A stretch of 64,000 nucleotides of DNA from Ktedonobacteria bacterium brp13 (GCA_015099395.1 AP024096.1:3534001-3598000), one strand, 5' to 3'; positions 25,762 to 35,419 are shown, counted from the first letter of the stretch. Notes: generated by a model from the letters alone, not told the origin. A program made the numbers and translations.

Positions 25762-26811
25762 ATGAGTGAGAAACGTGAGCGCCATATACCCCAGGTTGGC
25801 TTCTGGTTGCCAATCTTTGGTGGCTGGCTACGTAATATAGACGATGAACAGATGCCAGCGACCTTCGAGTATTGTGTTGAGCTGACACAGCGCGCTGAGG
25901 AGCTAGGCTTTTCTACGACATTGATCGCTGAACTTAACCTGAACGATATCAAAGGACCCGCCGAGCCAGTACTGGAGGCGTGGACAACTGCAGCCGCGAT
26001 CGCAGCACGTACCAGCAAGATCGAGATCATGTCCGCTATCCGTCCAGGTTTTCGCAATCCTGCGATCGTAGCGAAGATGGCCGCCAATATTGACCAGATC
26101 TCACAGGGCCGCTTTACCTTGAACGTCGTCTCAGCCTGGTGGGCTGAGGAGGCGCGTCAATATGGAATGGACTTTGTGGAGCACGATGAACGCTATGCGC
26201 GCACCGCAGAGTTTTTGAGCGTCCTACAGGGTATGTGGAGCCAGGAACGGACAACGGTCCAGGGAAAATACGTCCATACAGAAGAGGCGTACCTCGCGCC
26301 CAAGCCGGTACAGAAGCCATGGCCCCGCCTCTATGCTGGCGGTGAATCACCGGCAGCCAAAACGCTGATCGCCAGTACCTGTGATGCCTACCTCATGCAC
26401 GGAGATGATCTGGAGACGGTCAGCCAGAAGATTACAGATATGCGTGAGCGCGCCAATAGCTTTGACAAGACCTTGAAATATGGCATGGCGGCTTACGTTA
26501 TCTGTCGCGATACCGAAGAAGAGGCACAGGCCGAGTTAGCACGCATCACAACGCTCAAAGACAGCGCCGGCTACGCTGGCTTCAAAGACTTCACAACGAT
26601 GTCGCAACTGGAACGTGAACTGACGTTGCGCGACTACTCCGTCTCAAACCGTGGTCTACGCCCCAATTTTGTCGGCACGCCCACCCAGATCGCCGCACGC
26701 ATGCAAGCGTACGCAGATGCCGGCGTCGATCTCTTCCTGATCCAGTGCAGCCCCATGCATACAGAGCTAGAGCGCATCGGAACACAGGTATTACCCCTTT
26801 TGCAGCAGTAA
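25762..26811 (+). CDS. LLM-class flavin-dependent monooxygenase (SsuD/SfnG-like)
   Basis: 349 residues from the ATG at 25762 with AAGGA upstream. The bacterial luciferase-like fold shows PQVGFWLPIFGGWLR at the start, RTSKIEIMSAIRPGFRNPAIVAKMAANIDQIS, GRFTLNVVSAWWAEEARQYG, the HDERYARTAEFLSVLQGMW segment and RLYAGGESPAAKTLIA. These are shared by FMNH2-dependent alkanesulfonate (SsuD) and dimethylsulfone (SfnG) monooxygenases, which release sulfite or methanesulfinate. The FFVP-type start favours an organosulfur substrate; this is inference. No flavin reductase is adjacent. Confidence 0.87.
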   Translation: MSEKRERHIPQVGFWLPIFGGWLRNIDDEQMPATFEYCVELTQRAEELGFSTTLIAELNLNDIKGPAEPVLEAWTTAAAIAARTSKIEIMSAIRPGFRNPAIVAKMAANIDQISQGRFTLNVVSAWWAEEARQYGMDFVEHDERYARTAEFLSVLQGMWSQERTTVQGKYVHTEEAYLAPKPVQKPWPRLYAGGESPAAKTLIASTCDAYLMHGDDLETVSQKITDMRERANSFDKTLKYGMAAYVICRDTEEEAQAELARITTLKDSAGYAGFKDFTTMSQLERELTLRDYSVSNRGLRPNFVGTPTQIAARMQAYADAGVDLFLIQCSPMHTELERIGTQVLPLLQQ

Positions 26812-26843
26812 ACAGGTAAAAATAGCACCAGAGCAACGTCACA

Positions 26844-26889
26844 ATAGGCCATACGAACAGCACATATAATTGCCGTTTGTATGGCCTAT
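26844..26889. terminator. Bidirectional hairpin between convergent genes
   Basis: Arms ATAGGCCATACGAAC and GTTTGTATGGCCTAT pair with one mismatch (15 bp) around a 16-nt loop, between the monooxygenase and the convergent DJ-1/PfpI gene. Confidence 0.65.
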
Positions 26890-26910
26890 CTCGTAGATAG
26901 GTATGAGCCG

Positions 26911-27540
26911 TTAGCGAGCCACGTTCTCGCGTGTATGCCAATCGTATTCCATCGAACGTGCAGTCTGCTCGGCGACATCGACGCCGTATAGTAATGCAAC
27001 AACGTACAGGCTCATATCAATGCCAGCGGAGACGCCAGCCGACGTGATGAGATGCCCTTCATCGACAACACGAGCATCGTCAAGTACGGTGATGGCAGGA
27101 TAGCTCTGCTGCATCCTTGCGATACTGCCCCAATGTGTAGTTGCTCGATGTTGATCGAGCAGACCGAGTTCGGCCAGCAAGAACGCACCGGTACAGACGC
27201 TGGTCGTAAAGGTCGTGTGCAGATGCTGGCGCGCAATCCAGGCAAGGAGTTGCTGATTCATTACCTCACGCCGCGTCCCAGCCCCGCCCGGTATCACGAG
27301 GATATCCAGGGAAGGATGCTCGTCGATAGTAAAATGGGGCTTGACCAGTAGTCCACCTCGACACGAAACCGTATCTGCATGCTCAGCAATCGTCACAACA
27401 TTGAATAGTTGTTGCTGATCATCGTGTATCCCAAGTGGTCGCGTAGATGCGAAGACCTCAAAGGGTCCGCAAAAATCAAGGACCTCAACATCTGCAAAAA
27501 TAAGAATACCAACCGTTTTCCGCTCCTGTTGCGTCGTCAT
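26911..27540 (-). CDS. DJ-1/PfpI family protein
   Basis: Product of about 209 residues from the ATG at 27540; the frame is also open to a TTG at 27567 and no good ribosome site decides. Start of fold KTVGILIFADVEVLDFCGPFEVFAST, nucleophile elbow SVCTGAFLLAELGLLD (Cys), and ATTHWGSI after it. Glu in VLDFCGPFEVF would support the Cys. This matches the isonitrile-hydratase and AraC-regulator amidase-like branch (ThiJ/PfpI) without the DNA-binding domain. The activity may be a hydratase, glyoxalase or deglycase; it cannot be decided from the sequence. Confidence 0.82.
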   Translation of the reverse strand: MTTQQERKTVGILIFADVEVLDFCGPFEVFASTRPLGIHDDQQQLFNVVTIAEHADTVSCRGGLLVKPHFTIDEHPSLDILVIPGGAGTRREVMNQQLLAWIARQHLHTTFTTSVCTGAFLLAELGLLDQHRATTHWGSIARMQQSYPAITVLDDARVVDEGHLITSAGVSAGIDMSLYVVALLYGVDVAEQTARSMEYDWHTRENVAR

Positions 27541-27751
27541 TGTAGCTACCCATTCCCTTTCGTCCAAAACTCTCTTTTATAGGAGAAAGCTTACACTATG
27601 CCCTTCACTGCTAGAGATCCAGGTCCACGTGAGCACAACTATCTGCTCTATGGGTCTACTATAATACCTCGTTCAATGGTAAGCTATATAATCTGACGTT
27701 GCAGCCTGATTTACATAGAAAACGCTAAATTATCTACGGCACATAGATTTT

Positions 27752-29911
27752 TTATTGAGTCCTTTCAGTATTCCCTTTCTTCTTTATTTCTATATTTGTA
27801 AGATGTTGCATAATGGTCTCCGCCACACCGACTAATATCTGATCCTGTTTTGGTTTTGAAAGCAGTGAAAGCGGTTTATCGGGAGGGTTAATTGGTTTAA
27901 AATTGCTCAGTTTAGTTCTATGAAACAAGCAAGGTGAGACAATAACTGGAAGAATAATCGTCCCTCCACTTGCTGCCTGGGTAAGCAATGTGGGAAGCTC
28001 GTGCTCCACAATAAAATCCGAGGCAAGAAATTCAGCACTGATAAGAAGCACAGCAACTTTTGAGGTTCGCATTGCTTCTAATATAGCTCCCCTCCATTGC
28101 ATCCCAGCAGCAATCTTCGTTTCATCCCACAGGTCAATTATTCCTTCACGTTCAATAAGTTTCAAATGTACACGTAGGCGTTTGAGCCATTCATCATTTT
28201 CATGACTATAGCTGATAAAGACCTTACGTTGTGTCAGCTTTGCAATCTTTCCTGCATCTCTAGCAAGCATAGAGATGCGCAATTGTTTGAGATAGAAGGC
28301 TAGTTGTGGATCATCAATAACGAGGATTTGCTTAGTGTGATCGAAAAAGAAATGCTGCTCGCATTCTGGATACTCATGATAAAGCCGTTCCATCCAGCCC
28401 TCGGTAATGAACCGTTCAAGGAACTGCGCTATCTCTGGTCTCTTGTTTTTGAATGATGGAACAGAGACGAAACCATCTTCGCTATTGATCAACTCTTCTA
28501 ATAGCAGTAAGCTGGTAGAATCCCGTGGTCCACCCATAGCTGCGAAGCGTCTAACTGACTCACCGAATTTCCTGGATAAATCTTTGATAACTGAAGACTG
28601 TGCGGTATCAAAATCATAGGGAACTATCTGTGATTGATCACATGTTTCAACAATTTTCGCAATTTGACAAAGATTGAAGCAGAGAAATTGGGCAATGTTT
28701 AAGCTACCATTGGCAGCAATAATTATATCAGCCTTTCTATCAAAAAGAATATTTAAAGCCAACTCACCTTTTCCGACCATTTGAAACATAATTTCATCGG
28801 AGACATGTCCAAACGGGAAGACGTCTATTCTTGTTGAGAGATCAAATGAGGTATCAACCAGAGTTTGACCAGTACGAGGAATGCCTACGATAACAAGCTT
28901 TCGAGATGTGGAGTTAGTATCAGCAAGATACTTGAGATAGTCAATAAGGTCCTCACGTAATACTGGATCAAGTCGATGGAAATCATCTACAATCACTGTT
29001 CCTTTATGCCATTGACGTAATGTTTGGAGACGACGCCGATGATCTGGATTACGTGCACTGAGCGCGATGAATTTTTTACGAGATGGTCGGCGTTTATTGG
29101 CAGAGAGAAGATTAAAATTCTTTTCAAGATCGGCAAGGAATTCTATAGCTTTTTCAACGGCCGTGGTTTTGCCTACACCCGATGGGCCCTCTATCACAAC
29201 ACCGCGCCCTGGCTGAGCCAGAGATTGTTTTAATGCCTCAAAATCTATAGGTTCTACAAATGTGACAGTAGGAGTTCCTGACTTGACAAAGACTTTATCA
29301 AATTGATAAGTCTGTGAAGGTTTATGCGACGATTGTAATATATACGTGGCGCTTAACTGTTGAAGTTCGCGACAAATTAATCGTATACTGCGCGTGATAT
29401 CAGCAAAGGCCGCATCCAAGCTGTCCCACGTAGTCACTGCCCTGGCATTGCGTGGCAAAGGTTGTAGATAAGCAAAAGGAGTAGCACGCCAATCACATGG
29501 TCGCAGAATAATCGGTACAACGCGAGCTTTGCCCTGCCTGTGGCGTTCCAGAGTGCGCTGTATCTCAGTGTTATAACTGTAGTCGGAAGCTAGAAAATCA
29601 GAACTAATAAGTAAGAGAATGATGGAGGCTTCCTCCAGGTGCATATCGAATTGAGTATCCCACTTTGTTCCTGCGACAATCTCACGACTATACCAATTCG
29701 AAATGAGGTCCCACCTTTGCAATAAACTGAGATGTTTCTCTAATTGACTCTGAAGCAGCGCATCTTCGCGTGCATAAATATAATAAAGTGTTAAGTATGT
29801 TTTGCTATCTTCGTCTTTACTAATTATATCCTGCTGTATATCAGAAATTTTATGCCAATCACCCCGCATTGGTTGATCATTCCAATCGGCCCAATCATCC
29901 CAATTACTCAT
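27752..29911 (-). CDS. TIR-NTPase-TIR protein, candidate immune sensor
   Basis: 719 residues. TIR domain 1 spans about 37-185 (TLYYIYARED.. EASIILLLISSDFLASDYSYNTEIQ) with Glu116 at the position of the catalytic Glu. A P-loop NTPase follows: Walker A GPSGVGKTT at 242-250 and Walker B TVIVDDFHRL near 305-313. TIR domain 2 spans about 562-705 (KVFISYSHENDEWLKRLR.. VLLISAEFLASDFIVEHELP) with Glu638 at the equivalent position. TIR domains of this type hydrolyse NAD or make signalling nucleotides; TIR-STAND proteins act in anti-phage defence. Two TIR domains flanking one NTPase is unusual. No repeat-based sensor domain is visible; residues 400-560 are a helical region of unknown role. Confidence 0.85.
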   Translation of the reverse strand: MSNWDDWADWNDQPMRGDWHKISDIQQDIISKDEDSKTYLTLYYIYAREDALLQSQLEKHLSLLQRWDLISNWYSREIVAGTKWDTQFDMHLEEASIILLLISSDFLASDYSYNTEIQRTLERHRQGKARVVPIILRPCDWRATPFAYLQPLPRNARAVTTWDSLDAAFADITRSIRLICRELQQLSATYILQSSHKPSQTYQFDKVFVKSGTPTVTFVEPIDFEALKQSLAQPGRGVVIEGPSGVGKTTAVEKAIEFLADLEKNFNLLSANKRRPSRKKFIALSARNPDHRRRLQTLRQWHKGTVIVDDFHRLDPVLREDLIDYLKYLADTNSTSRKLVIVGIPRTGQTLVDTSFDLSTRIDVFPFGHVSDEIMFQMVGKGELALNILFDRKADIIIAANGSLNIAQFLCFNLCQIAKIVETCDQSQIVPYDFDTAQSSVIKDLSRKFGESVRRFAAMGGPRDSTSLLLLEELINSEDGFVSVPSFKNKRPEIAQFLERFITEGWMERLYHEYPECEQHFFFDHTKQILVIDDPQLAFYLKQLRISMLARDAGKIAKLTQRKVFISYSHENDEWLKRLRVHLKLIEREGIIDLWDETKIAAGMQWRGAILEAMRTSKVAVLLISAEFLASDFIVEHELPTLLTQAASGGTIILPVIVSPCLFHRTKLSNFKPINPPDKPLSLLSKPKQDQILVGVAETIMQHLTNIEIKKKGNTERTQ

Positions 29912-30388
29912 GAATCTTACCCCTTATAAATTTTTTAGCCCGATAGATAAGGAAGATATATGCCAAGTGACACCTAAGCGTTGGTAATGAACAATAGTCT
30001 TCCCTTGCTAATCGATGGTTTGTTCTAACAGTAGAATCTAGAATAATCAGGTATAAGACAACTAACTACTCCCTTGTTTTAGATTAGCTAAACATTTTGA
30101 GCAGGTAAGGTCGTGCACCTTAACTATAAAGACGGCCTTATATAATCTTAATTGCTTATATAAATGGCTTGCCTAATATTTTAACCCATCAAATTTATAA
30201 AAACAATATAATCTCGCTAAGTTTCTAGGGAAATAAAAACTTCACAACTACTTTATCCTCCCAAGAATTTTTTAGTATAATTGGGAAAGTGCTTCTGTTT
30301 AGTAAAAAAGAGTTGCAGGATCTTTTTATAGAGCGACAATGCAACGTCCTATACACTATAAAGACTTACTAATGGGGAATGGGGAACA
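29912..30388. other. AT-rich divergent intergenic region, no gene seen
   Basis: 477 bp between the divergent TIR protein and metallophosphoesterase genes, distinctly more AT-rich than its surroundings. A perfect TATAAT lies at 30276-30281 on the plus strand with a weak -35 (TTATCC). No ORF or hairpin worth reporting. Confidence 0.4.
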
Positions 30389-31237
30389 ATGAATATCGCT
30401 ATCTTTGCAGATATCCATGGAAGAATTTTGCTGGCATTTAAGTTGTGTGCTCGTTGGGAGCACGAGACGGGGGAGAAGATCGATCTGATCTTGCAAGCTG
30501 GCGACATGGGTCTCTATCCTGCGGTGGAGTATCTGGATAAAGCTACTATGCGCCATGCCGAACGTGAGCCGACAGAGTTGGGATTCATGCATGACTTCGT
30601 CGAATATAGGGATGCGACAGCGGCTGTCCTGGCGCAAACTACCTGTAATCTCGTCTTTGTGCGCGGCAACCATGAAGCTCATGCCTGGCTGGACGACCTC
30701 GAACGGCAGGAGTCAGGGCCGCTCTTTCCGGTCGATGCCTATCAACGCTTGTACTGCCTCAAGACAGGCGTCCCTTATGCATACATGAAGGGAAACGAAC
30801 GCTTAGCGGTCCTGGGGATTGGACGCATAGGACAACACTCGCCACAGCTCAAAGATACTCACATTCAACCAGACGAGCAGGCGCGCCTTAAGAAGCTTGG
30901 TGCGATGCCTACAGATGTGCTTTTGACGCATGATATGCCCACCGGATTTTCACGGCGCAGTATGGGGATGCCCGAGATCACGACAGCCCTTGAGAAATAT
31001 CGACCAGCCTACCATTTTTATGGGCATATCGGTGGTGAATATCAACAGGGTACCTCCGAGAATGGCACCACCCACTATTGTAAGTTAGCCGACCTCGATT
31101 GGCGTGGCACAGAACGCGTCGTCCATCCTGGTTCGATGGCAATCTTACGCTGGCACGATCAAACAACCCATTCGTTCAGTATTGTGCGCGCCCCCTGGTA
31201 CCAGGAGTATACAGCCAATACCTGGCTCAGATTATAA
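30389..31237 (+). CDS. Calcineurin-like metallophosphoesterase
   Basis: 282 residues. The two-metal centre is complete: Asp8/His10 in FADIHG, Asp39 in AGDM, Asn94/His95 in GNHEA, His181 in LTHDMP, and the GHIGG segment at 212-216 where GHTH is usual. Such enzymes hydrolyse phosphomono- or diesters, including nucleotides. The TIR gene lies divergently 476 bp away, so a shared function is possible but not shown. The last 286 bp (from 30952) are repeated at 38857-39142 with 95% identity, marking the edge of the accessory island that follows. Confidence 0.9.
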   Translation: MNIAIFADIHGRILLAFKLCARWEHETGEKIDLILQAGDMGLYPAVEYLDKATMRHAEREPTELGFMHDFVEYRDATAAVLAQTTCNLVFVRGNHEAHAWLDDLERQESGPLFPVDAYQRLYCLKTGVPYAYMKGNERLAVLGIGRIGQHSPQLKDTHIQPDEQARLKKLGAMPTDVLLTHDMPTGFSRRSMGMPEITTALEKYRPAYHFYGHIGGEYQQGTSENGTTHYCKLADLDWRGTERVVHPGSMAILRWHDQTTHSFSIVRAPWYQEYTANTWLRL

Positions 31238-31260
31238 CTGCTTCATTTGTAATAAAGATT

Positions 31261-31758
31261 TTAGGCTTTACGCGATCGGCGACGTCCAATCCAACCTACG
31301 AACGTTACAAAGCTCGCGTAAAGGAACGCACAGCCAACTATCCATGCCATATTGGGGGACTCGCTATAAGGACAGAGAAGTTGAAATATCACACTGCCAG
31401 TAAAATAAAGGATAAAGGTGCTGACGCCACTTTTCAAAGTCCATTGAGCCGGGAATAGAGTCTCTGCCCATCGAGTCAGGAATAGGACCCAATTGGGAAT
31501 AACTCTTGATTCTCCCAATACGTTGGCGCGCTCGAAGCGTATGAAATACCAAACTAAAAAACATGTGCTAATAAATAGTATTACCATAAAAAATATTCGT
31601 GCAGCATGAATAACTGCATTAACTGGAACCATGTCGAAAGGATGGAAGATATCATAGATCTCTATGAAGATCATCGCAAAACTAAGTATGCAAAGTATAC
31701 TACGACCAATTAACTTAGCGTAATAGCTGCCTGGTAGAGCCTTATGTTGAGATTGCAT
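31261..31758 (-). CDS. Integral membrane protein of unknown function
   Basis: 165 residues with four probable transmembrane helices: LIGRSILCILSFAMIFIEIYDIF, ARIFFMVILFISTCFLVWYFI, SGVSTFILYFTGSVIFQLL and NMAWIVGCAFLYASFVTFVGWI. Basic residues (GRRRSRKA) close the C-terminus. No family recognised. It is the first gene of the accessory island, convergent with the metallophosphoesterase, 23 bp between stops. Confidence 0.65.
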   Translation of the reverse strand: MQSQHKALPGSYYAKLIGRSILCILSFAMIFIEIYDIFHPFDMVPVNAVIHAARIFFMVILFISTCFLVWYFIRFERANVLGESRVIPNWVLFLTRWAETLFPAQWTLKSGVSTFILYFTGSVIFQLLCPYSESPNMAWIVGCAFLYASFVTFVGWIGRRRSRKA

Positions 31759-31926
31759 AGCTCATTCCTCTTTTTTTCAGTTGCTTATCAAAGCGTCGGA
31801 TCTGCCTCCTCTGGCCGTCAGTCAAGGGAGTATGCTAGCCTCATGAGCAGGGAAAAGGACGACGCAGCAATAGCTCTACAATAGCAGATCGCATGCATAA
31901 ATAGCAATGTTTTTCAAAAAGAAAGA

Positions 31927-32170
31927 ACTAGTGGGTCAACCCGCAAATAAACAGGTATTCGCCAAAGGTATCATAACGACGCAGACAGCTCCTGGCCGGG
32001 ACTCAACATTCTGCTACGAATGGCCGCTCAATTGCGGGTTGACCCACTAGTGGGTCAACCCGCAAATAAACAGGTATTCGCCAAAGGTATCATAACGACG
32101 CAGATGGCTTCTGGCCGGGACTCAACATTCTGCTACGAATGGCCGCTCAATTACGGGTTGACCCACTAGT
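31927..32170. mobile_element. Tandem pair of 113-bp inverted-repeat elements (MITE-like)
   Basis: Two nearly identical elements lie head to tail: 31933-32045 and 32052-32164, 119-bp period, five or six differences. Each has 14-bp terminal inverted repeats, GGGTCAACCCGCAA at the left and TTGCGGGTTGACCC at the right (the second copy has one change), and each is flanked by ACTAGT, which may be the target duplication. They carry no gene. This fits non-autonomous transposons, or a structured repeat used as a protein-binding unit. Confidence 0.75.
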
Positions 32171-32199
32171 GGTTAGTCCAGTTATGGAGATTGATCGTC

Positions 32200-33264
32200 A
32201 TGGATAGATCACAAGAGATTGAGCAGTTATCGGAGCACTTTGCAGACGGGGCTTCCATTTACACGACCTCTCCGCTCTACCAGTCGCTCTGCAAGGTGGT
32301 AGCACGGGATCAGCCGATCCTCGAACTCCTCACCCAACGGCGGACGGGGCAGCAGGCCTCGTTTCTGCTCTTGGGTGCAGTGCACTACCTCCTGCTGAGC
32401 GGGGTGCAACATCCGTTGCGCGACTTCTACCCGTCTCTAGTCAATACGTTAGCCAAAGAGCCGGGAGAGGCTGGGCCAGTTCTGCTCGACTTCTGTCGTA
32501 GCTACCACGACGAACTGGGAACACTCATTCGCACGCGGCTCGTCCAGACGAACGTCGTGAAGCGGTCGGTGGGTCTCTTAGTCGCGCTGTGGGCGGTGAG
32601 GAAGCGAAACGCCCAACCAGTGCATCTGATCGAGGTCGGGGCCTCCGCTGGCATTCATCTTCACTTCGACCGGTATCGTTACGTCCTGGGTGGCCGTGTG
32701 TTTGGGCAGCGGGACACGACCGTTTCTATCCAAACACAATGGCGAGGGAAGGAACCGCCGCCTCACCTCGACGAGGTGCCACCAATCATGAGTCGCATCG
32801 GCATAGATCTCAACCCGGTGGACGTGACCGACCCCAGGGAACGGCTCTGGCTCAGGGCACTGGTGTGGCCAGAGAATCAGCACGAGGCAGATCTGCTCTC
32901 CGCGGCACTTGAGAGCGTAGCGAAGGAACCTCCGACCATTATTGCTGGTGACGCGATCGATGTGTGCCCTCGGCTTGCCCAGCATTTGCCGCCTGGTGAA
33001 CCGCGTGTCATCTTTCATGCTGCGACACGGATGCACGTGCCGAGAGAGCGGCGGCCAGCATTTGATGAGGCTATCGATGCCCTTGGGGAGCACGGACCGC
33101 TGTATCATGTCTGGCAAGAGCCGCCGTCTGCGCCACACTCCGGGGCGGCACCAGATCCACGGGGAGTCCTGGCGTTGCACGGGCCCGGCGACGACCAACC
33201 CGTTCCGCTGGTAGAAGTCGACGGGCATTTGGAGTGGATAGCACCTCTGAATGCCTTCTTTTAG
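32200..33264 (+). CDS. DUF2332 family protein
   Basis: 354 residues from the ATG at 32200, with GGAG upstream; the earlier TTG (32191) is too close to that site. The N-terminal helical region (LLLGAVHYLLLSGVQHPLRDFYPSLV, RSYHDELGTLIRTRLVQTNVVKRS) and the middle VHLIEVGASAGIHLHFDRYRYVLGG are characteristic of DUF2332; the EVGASAG loop resembles a methyltransferase SAM site, but the function of the family is not established. GC content is well above its neighbours, pointing to transfer. It sits directly after the MITE pair inside the island. Confidence 0.82.
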   Translation: MDRSQEIEQLSEHFADGASIYTTSPLYQSLCKVVARDQPILELLTQRRTGQQASFLLLGAVHYLLLSGVQHPLRDFYPSLVNTLAKEPGEAGPVLLDFCRSYHDELGTLIRTRLVQTNVVKRSVGLLVALWAVRKRNAQPVHLIEVGASAGIHLHFDRYRYVLGGRVFGQRDTTVSIQTQWRGKEPPPHLDEVPPIMSRIGIDLNPVDVTDPRERLWLRALVWPENQHEADLLSAALESVAKEPPTIIAGDAIDVCPRLAQHLPPGEPRVIFHAATRMHVPRERRPAFDEAIDALGEHGPLYHVWQEPPSAPHSGAAPDPRGVLALHGPGDDQPVPLVEVDGHLEWIAPLNAFF

Positions 33265-33390
33265 CGACCAGGGATCGCTCATGTTGCAAGTTCCGAGTGG
33301 ACGCGCACCTTTCACCCAAACACAGGACACTCTGTCCTGACAAGAGGTGCGTTCTGCCACCCTCTGAGTGCCGATAGGTGTATCGAATGT

Positions 33391-33700
33391 GAGAGCGTTT
33401 CCTAACCCTTAAAAAGCTCTTCAAGAGAGCCCAAAACGTGCATGTATTTGGCTGAGTAAGGTAAGCTGACTCTTGGCGTGGCTGGATGGCGACCTTCCTG
33501 CTCCAACGCGGGCCTCTGCCTTCCAAAGGCTCTGCTCTGCTTGCTGCTTAGCAGGTTTGCCAGCAGTGTCAAAGTTGGCCATGAACCATTTACCAGCTGC
33601 GTAATGATGGCTATCAAGAGAGATGAGGTTCTCTTGTCTTACTCCATGAATTTCGGAACATCTTCTCCGAACTCTTGTTGGGCTTACCACGAACTTTGAG
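33391..33700 (-). mobile_element. Probable insertion-sequence remnant
   Basis: GAGAGCGTTTCCTAACCCTT at 33391 resembles the left end of the intact IS at 36583 (GAGGGCATTTCCTAACTCAG). On the minus strand a decayed frame ends ..LGSLEELFKG with its stop in the terminal repeat, the same arrangement as the transposase end of the intact IS. Upstream frames are broken by shifts (another frame reads ..RQENLISLDSHHYAAGKWFMANFD). I read it as the end of a related, dead transposase gene; the right end is not located. Confidence 0.45.
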
Positions 33701-33942
33701 TAAGAACCCGGAAAACAACGCTCAGCAATGAAGTGTTTCTGCTTTGTTGAGTCTGAAGAGATTGCTCACCTTCCTCAAGAATATTCTGATATTTTAGAAG
33801 GAGAACTAGGCCGCTGTTTCTATCTAGCGCACTAGATCCAATCTTTTAGCTTTTTTAAGGCTTTTTTGTACCAAACCATAAAAATGTACGTTATCAAAGT
33901 GGTAGAAGGACGCATTTCTGTGAAGATCCGTCTTGGATCTTT

Positions 33943-33972
33943 ATTGTCAACAAGATATTGTCAACAAGATAA
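33943..33972 (+). repeat. 15-bp tandem repeat upstream of the exported protein
   Basis: ATTGTCAACAAGATA occurs twice in tandem just ahead of the AGGAG ribosome site. Probably slippage. Confidence 0.6.
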
Positions 33973-33985
33973 CAGGAGACCAAAC

Positions 33986-35332
33986 TTGATTTCCAACAAA
34001 CCTGCACGATTTACAGAAAAATGGTTTCGGATTGTGCTGCGTATCACACTCTTTTCACTTTTTTTAATGGCTATGACGGTAAATACAGCCCGGGCTTCCG
34101 TATTGCATTCGCGGGATGGTGGTTCTGGGGATCAGCGTTCTACAAGTGAACAGGGACAAACTGGGAATATGGGGAATCAGGGTGAACGAGACGATATGCT
34201 TTTAGCACAAGATCATTTTGTCTTTAAAAGAATTCGACAGATTGATCTTACACGTGGCACGGTCAGACTCCCATTGTACAAAGGAAACGCCAATGGAAAG
34301 ACGGTCTGGTATATCATTACCGATGCCTCTGATTTCGGTATTGCTCGTGATCTGAATGTCAATTATGCCCCAAAACTAGCAAATATGGGTATTAATTGCT
34401 TACATTGTGTCCAAGAAACAACGATTACTGTTCCAGAAAACAACGCGTTCGATACAGCGATTATCAACTTTGCAGGTTCACCAGACTTTAGCCCCACCCG
34501 CTCGATTGTTGCAGGACCAACAGGTTTTCCGCCGAAAAGTTTCCAACCTGGTGCGGTAGGAGATGCGCTGTACAGCCCCTTTATACGTTTTCAGAACTCT
34601 GTTGTTGTGTATAATACACCTATTGTCGCAACCGGAGATGGTCCGTTTGATTTTTATCACCATACGAATACGGGAGATCGTGTCGTAGGGATTGATCTTA
34701 AGAATAGAACGGTTGACTTGCTGATGGTAAATGGCTTCGATGCGGGCCAGCGCATCTTGTATATCAGCACAGATAGCAATAGTCCGGTAGCTGCCGCCAT
34801 TGAGCGCGCAACCTATGTCCCGGCTTTAAAAGATGCGCCCTATCCGGGAGGAGATGATTTTATCGCCTCAGCCCGTGAGCGCATCTTCACATTTAGCAAT
34901 GGACAGACTGGTAGAGATAATCCACAAGCACAAGGTTTGAGTAATCTACTGCTTGATGGGAATAACGCATTGGATGCCACACCAGACAACACAGGTATTG
35001 GCAAGCCGCTCGGTAATGAACAGGCAGATCCACTGAACATTCAGGGTGACTTTCCATCACTTGATGACCCTCGACATGCGAACGCATATAGCCCCGCCTG
35101 GGACTTACAGATTGGAGAATGGACGAAAGAGGCAATTGCCAAGGGACTAAACACGCGCCAGACGGATGAGAATATCATACTGAAGCTTGTAGCACAAGGC
35201 TATATCACAGGGCCTGGCGGAGCGAAATACGGATCTTCGAATATTCTTATCAACTGCCCTCCTGTCGGCTTTCAGGATCAAAGGCCGGCGGCTGATCTCA
35301 TTCCTGCTCCTGCAGATTACGGCAGTGATTAA
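33986..35332 (+). CDS. Exported hypothetical protein
   Basis: 448 residues from the TTG at 33986, chosen because AGGAG lies seven bases upstream; the open frame begins at 33866. The N-terminus is a signal peptide (basic start, LRITLFSLFLMAMTVNTARAS with an ARAS cleavage site). The mature protein is rich in Asp and Gly with repeated strand segments: GTVRLPLYKGNANGKTVWYIITDASDFG, DRVVGIDLKNRTVDLLMVNGFDAGQRILYIST. No catalytic motif recognised; NCLHCVQ contains a CxxC. The role is unknown. It is one of the few intact genes in the island. Confidence 0.7.
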   Translation: MISNKPARFTEKWFRIVLRITLFSLFLMAMTVNTARASVLHSRDGGSGDQRSTSEQGQTGNMGNQGERDDMLLAQDHFVFKRIRQIDLTRGTVRLPLYKGNANGKTVWYIITDASDFGIARDLNVNYAPKLANMGINCLHCVQETTITVPENNAFDTAIINFAGSPDFSPTRSIVAGPTGFPPKSFQPGAVGDALYSPFIRFQNSVVVYNTPIVATGDGPFDFYHHTNTGDRVVGIDLKNRTVDLLMVNGFDAGQRILYISTDSNSPVAAAIERATYVPALKDAPYPGGDDFIASARERIFTFSNGQTGRDNPQAQGLSNLLLDGNNALDATPDNTGIGKPLGNEQADPLNIQGDFPSLDDPRHANAYSPAWDLQIGEWTKEAIAKGLNTRQTDENIILKLVAQGYITGPGGAKYGSSNILINCPPVGFQDQRPAADLIPAPADYGSD

Positions 35333-35419
35333 CTCATAGATCAGAGAGATGAAACCTGGGCCAACCAGATCAAGACTTAACCGGCTTTGATCTGGTTGGT
35401 TATGGCCCTTGGGTATTAA

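Noticed and set aside
27752..31237. TIR protein and metallophosphoesterase as one two-gene defence system
   Set aside because: They are divergent and 476 bp apart, and the phosphoesterase is tied to the island edge; nothing in the sequence links their functions.
32578..33360. 260-codon minus-strand frame opposite the DUF2332 gene
   Set aside because: Explained by the high GC of the real gene, which matches a known family on the plus strand.
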